Source: an uncultured Clostridia bacterium
GTDB lineage: Bacteria; Bacillota; Clostridia; HGM11514
Direction: 5' to 3'
DNA length: 8,608 bases
Assembly: GCA_902478725.1 (NCBI GenBank)
Contig: CABSMD010000099.1
Span: 1 to 8,608, forward strand
The position numbers and the translations under genes are program-made. The notes below the pieces were generated by a model. That model was not told where the DNA came from and ran no database searches. It saw only the letters and a program-made list of their open reading frames with translations. Shown here piece after piece: positions 7,887-8,608 of this stretch; within the stretch, counting starts at the first letter, position 1; the number at the start of each line of letters is the position of its first letter.

Positions 7887-7919
7887 CCCCTAAGTTTGAA
7901 ATTGACAACAGACCGTTTT
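7861..7919 (-). terminator. Terminator of the 102-residue hypothetical gene
   Basis: Arms 7869-7886 and 7902-7919 form an 18-bp stem around a 15-base loop. Three positions pair only as G-U wobbles in minus-strand RNA and would be A-C mismatches in plus-strand RNA. The T-rich tail (TTTTTATATT) likewise follows on the minus strand. It starts 11 bases past the stop codon of the hypothetical gene. The same DNA carries the -35 box of the next gene. Confidence 0.87.
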
Positions 7920-7930
7920 CATTTTTAGTA

Positions 7931-8239
7931 TTATTGGTCGTCCTCGAGCGCGTCCTCCAGCCAAACGACGGCGATGTCCAACGCGCGGTAGAGGCCCTCG
8001 CGCTCCACCTGTTTGATAATCTTTTCCCTGCCCCGTCCGCCGGTGTGGTTTGTCTGTAAAGATACCGTTACATCGGTTGCTACCGCCAGACCGTTGACCG
8101 TTTCGGTCCTGTTCTCGGTGATCATGATGATGTATTTATCCTGCGGATTACCATAATAAAGAATATTGCCCTTTCTGATAAGCGGCTTATCCTTATATAA
8201 CAGCAGACCACTGTCGTTCTTCTTTTTTCTGGCTGCCAT
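7931..8239 (-). CDS. Hypothetical protein, small, basic N-terminus and acidic C-terminus
   Basis: I do not recognise a named family with certainty. The pattern LLLYKDKPLIRKGNILYYG (14-32) resembles an uncharacterised protein family I recall from clostridial genomes, with no known function. From the ATG at 8239 it has 102 residues. It has a lysine-rich start (AARKKK), a central part with alternating hydrophobic residues suggesting beta strands (DKYIIMIT, LAVATDVTVSLQT, about 35-70), and a helical, acidic tail (GLYRALDIAVVWLEDALEDDQ). There is no signal peptide, membrane segment, cysteine or obvious catalytic motif, so a cytoplasmic protein is likely. AAGGAGGG ending five bases before the ATG fixes the start; the longer reading from a TTG at 8269 overlaps this ribosome binding site and is rejected. 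It is monocistronic, with its own promoter and terminator, and divergent from whatever lies beyond 8608. Confidence 0.85.
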   Translation of the reverse strand: MAARKKKNDSGLLLYKDKPLIRKGNILYYGNPQDKYIIMITENRTETVNGLAVATDVTVSLQTNHTGGRGREKIIKQVEREGLYRALDIAVVWLEDALEDDQ

Positions 8240-8291
8240 AAAATCCCTCCTTTTAAAAAACTTAGACAATTTATCTATTATAATAACATAT

Positions 8292-8320
8292 ATTATAGAA
8301 AGAGTAAAGAATATTTTAAA
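8292..8320 (-). promoter_or_regulatory. Candidate promoter of the 102-residue hypothetical gene
   Basis: On the minus strand TTTAAA (8320-8315) is followed after 17 bases by a perfect TATAAT (8297-8292). Transcription would start near 8285, about 46 bases before the ATG. A second TATAAT at 8282-8277 has no fitting -35. The area is very AT-rich, so chance matches are likelier than at the other promoters here. Confidence 0.5.
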
Positions 8321-8359
8321 AAGTTAGTTTTTGCCACAAAATAAATATTTGAAAATGAC

Positions 8360-8389
8360 TTGCCAAATCTGACAAGCTTATGGTATAAT
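8360..8389 (+). promoter_or_regulatory. Rightward promoter P1 for a gene beyond the window
   Basis: TTGCCA (8360-8365), 18 bases, then TATAAT (8384-8389) preceded by the extended -10 element TGG. Transcription would start near 8396. The -35 region lies in a loose dyad, TTGCCA-N4-TGACAA (8360-8375). No plus-strand gene begins in the next 170 bases, so P1 would give a long leader that crosses the WalR-like sites and the second promoter. Confidence 0.65.
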
Positions 8390-8397
8390 GAAATAAA

Positions 8398-8439
8398 ATT
8401 GATGTCTGTTATTCAAAAAATCCAGGTGCCGACATCAAT
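8398..8439. repeat. Inverted repeat at the 5' end of the P1 transcript
   Basis: ATTGATGTC (8398-8406) and GACATCAAT (8431-8439) are perfect 9-bp inverted copies around 24 bases. They begin at or next to the predicted P1 start, so the RNA could form a 5'-terminal stem-loop. No T run follows, so it is not a terminator. It could be an RNA-stabilising hairpin or part of a folded leader; I cannot match it to a known riboswitch. Confidence 0.55.
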
Positions 8440-8440
8440 C

Positions 8441-8468
8441 TGTAAAGCGCTTGTTACAACCCTGTAAA
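8441..8468 (+). promoter_or_regulatory. Three tandem WalR-like half-sites, 11 bp apart
   Basis: TGTAAA (8441-8446), TGTTAC (8452-8457) and TGTAAA (8463-8468) each fit TGTWAH and are separated by exactly five bases (GCGCT and AACCC), giving two overlapping perfect WalR boxes on one face of the helix. They lie about 94-121 bases upstream of the predicted P2 start and downstream of P1. The layout suggests cooperative binding of two dimers or an extended array; this is inference. Confidence 0.65.
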
Positions 8469-8495
8469 CCGTTTGAACACAGGCCGTTTTATTTG

Positions 8496-8512
8496 TTTAC
8501 AGTTGTGTTACA
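8496..8512 (-). promoter_or_regulatory. Candidate WalR box upstream of promoter P2
   Basis: On the minus strand TGTAAC (8512-8507), five bases, TGTAAA (8501-8496) is a perfect match to TGTWAH-N5-TGTWAH, in the opposite orientation to the triple site. It ends 14 bases before the -35 box of P2, a position compatible with activation. The element also reads as an approximate palindrome, TGTTTACA-N4-TGTTACA. Confidence 0.6.
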
Positions 8513-8520
8513 AGTGAAAA

Positions 8521-8552
8521 ATACCATTGACTTTGAAAATGTCCAATGGTAT
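8521..8552. repeat. Perfect 9-bp inverted repeat embracing promoter P2, possible operator
   Basis: ATACCATTG (8521-8529) and CAATGGTAT (8544-8552) are perfect inverted copies with 14 bases between. The left arm overlaps the first three bases of the -35 box and the right arm the first three bases of the -10 box, with arm centres 23 bp apart. That placement suits a repressor that blocks polymerase. It may alternatively be a chance dyad created by conserved promoter bases, though those account for only part of the match. Confidence 0.5.
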
Positions 8553-8555
8553 AAT
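8527..8555 (+). promoter_or_regulatory. Rightward promoter P2 for a gene beyond the window
   Basis: TTGACT (8527-8532), exactly 17 bases, then a perfect TATAAT (8550-8555) preceded by the extended -10 element TGG. This is the strongest promoter in the window. Transcription would start near 8562. It shares ATGGTATAAT with P1. Confidence 0.82.
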
Positions 8556-8608
8556 CGTTTCAGACGATGGTGCAAGAGGCAAAAAAGCGGCGGGCTGGCT
8601 GCCTGCTG
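8556..8608 (+). other. Start of the P2 transcript; possible cut-off open frame
   Basis: This is the beginning of the RNA made from P2. An ATG at 8567 opens a frame of 14 codons (MVQEAKKRRAGCLL) that runs off the window end. Its basic residues followed by hydrophobic ones would suit the start of a signal peptide. However, there is no ribosome binding site and only about five bases of leader from P2. More likely this is untranslated leader and the true start is further right. No complete gene is visible between 8240 and 8608. Confidence 0.25.

Noticed and set aside
8240..8269. N-terminal extension of the hypothetical protein from a TTG at 8269
   Set aside because: The extension would cover the strong AAGGAGGG site that is ideally spaced for the ATG at 8239.
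8441..8458. Catabolite-control (cre) site around the AAGCGCTT palindrome
   Set aside because: The outer TGTAA and TTACA arms are offset from the central CG relative to the cre consensus, whereas the bases fit the 11-bp half-site array exactly. A weak cre overlap cannot be ruled out.
1..8608. CRISPR array, defence island, insertion sequence, prophage or RNA gene
   Set aside because: No regularly spaced repeats, transposase, integrase, phage gene, tRNA cloverleaf or rRNA segment is visible; the coding content is housekeeping and cell-wall genes.

Overview
The window looks like a piece of a Gram-positive, anaerobic, low-to-mid GC Firmicute, most likely a gut-type clostridium (Oscillospiraceae/Ruminococcaceae-like). 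This rests on a full-length single-chain pyruvate:ferredoxin oxidoreductase, the comEC-holA gene pair typical of Firmicutes, a secreted SH3b-NlpC/P60 wall peptidase, strong AGGAGG-type ribosome binding sites and sigma-A-like promoters. No taxonomic marker gene is present, so the family-level placement is inference. The first 48 bases are not biological: they are the i5 end of an Illumina Nextera adapter fused to the contig.

Layout: all five complete genes are on the minus strand. Reading in their direction of transcription from the right, they are: a 102-residue conserved-looking hypothetical protein (8239-7931) with its own terminator; a secreted NlpC/P60 endopeptidase (7750-7076) whose promoter -35 box lies inside that terminator; a hairpin terminator directly abutting comEC (7006-4883, DNA-uptake channel); holA (4840-3860, DNA polymerase III delta subunit), which closes the comEC-holA unit with a terminator; and the monocistronic pyruvate:ferredoxin oxidoreductase gene (3715-182), also followed by a strong terminator. 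Roughly 8270-8608 has no complete gene. It is a divergent control region with one minus-strand promoter and two strong plus-strand promoters for a gene that lies beyond the window.

The most interesting content is regulatory. The pattern TGTWAH-N5-TGTWAH, the published recognition pattern of the essential cell-wall response regulator WalR (YycF) in Bacillus and Staphylococcus, occurs perfectly four times. One copy sits on the transcription start of the NlpC/P60 wall hydrolase. Two overlapping copies form three tandem half-sites 11 bp apart, and a further copy lies in the opposite orientation; these three are between the two plus-strand promoters. The second of those promoters is also wrapped in a perfect 9-bp inverted repeat. 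I infer that the unseen rightward gene is a cell-wall gene in the same regulon as the NlpC/P60 enzyme. The other genes are housekeeping functions. ComEC has a C-terminal metallo-beta-lactamase-like region that seems to have lost its metal ligands. I see no CRISPR array, insertion sequence, tRNA, rRNA or defence system.
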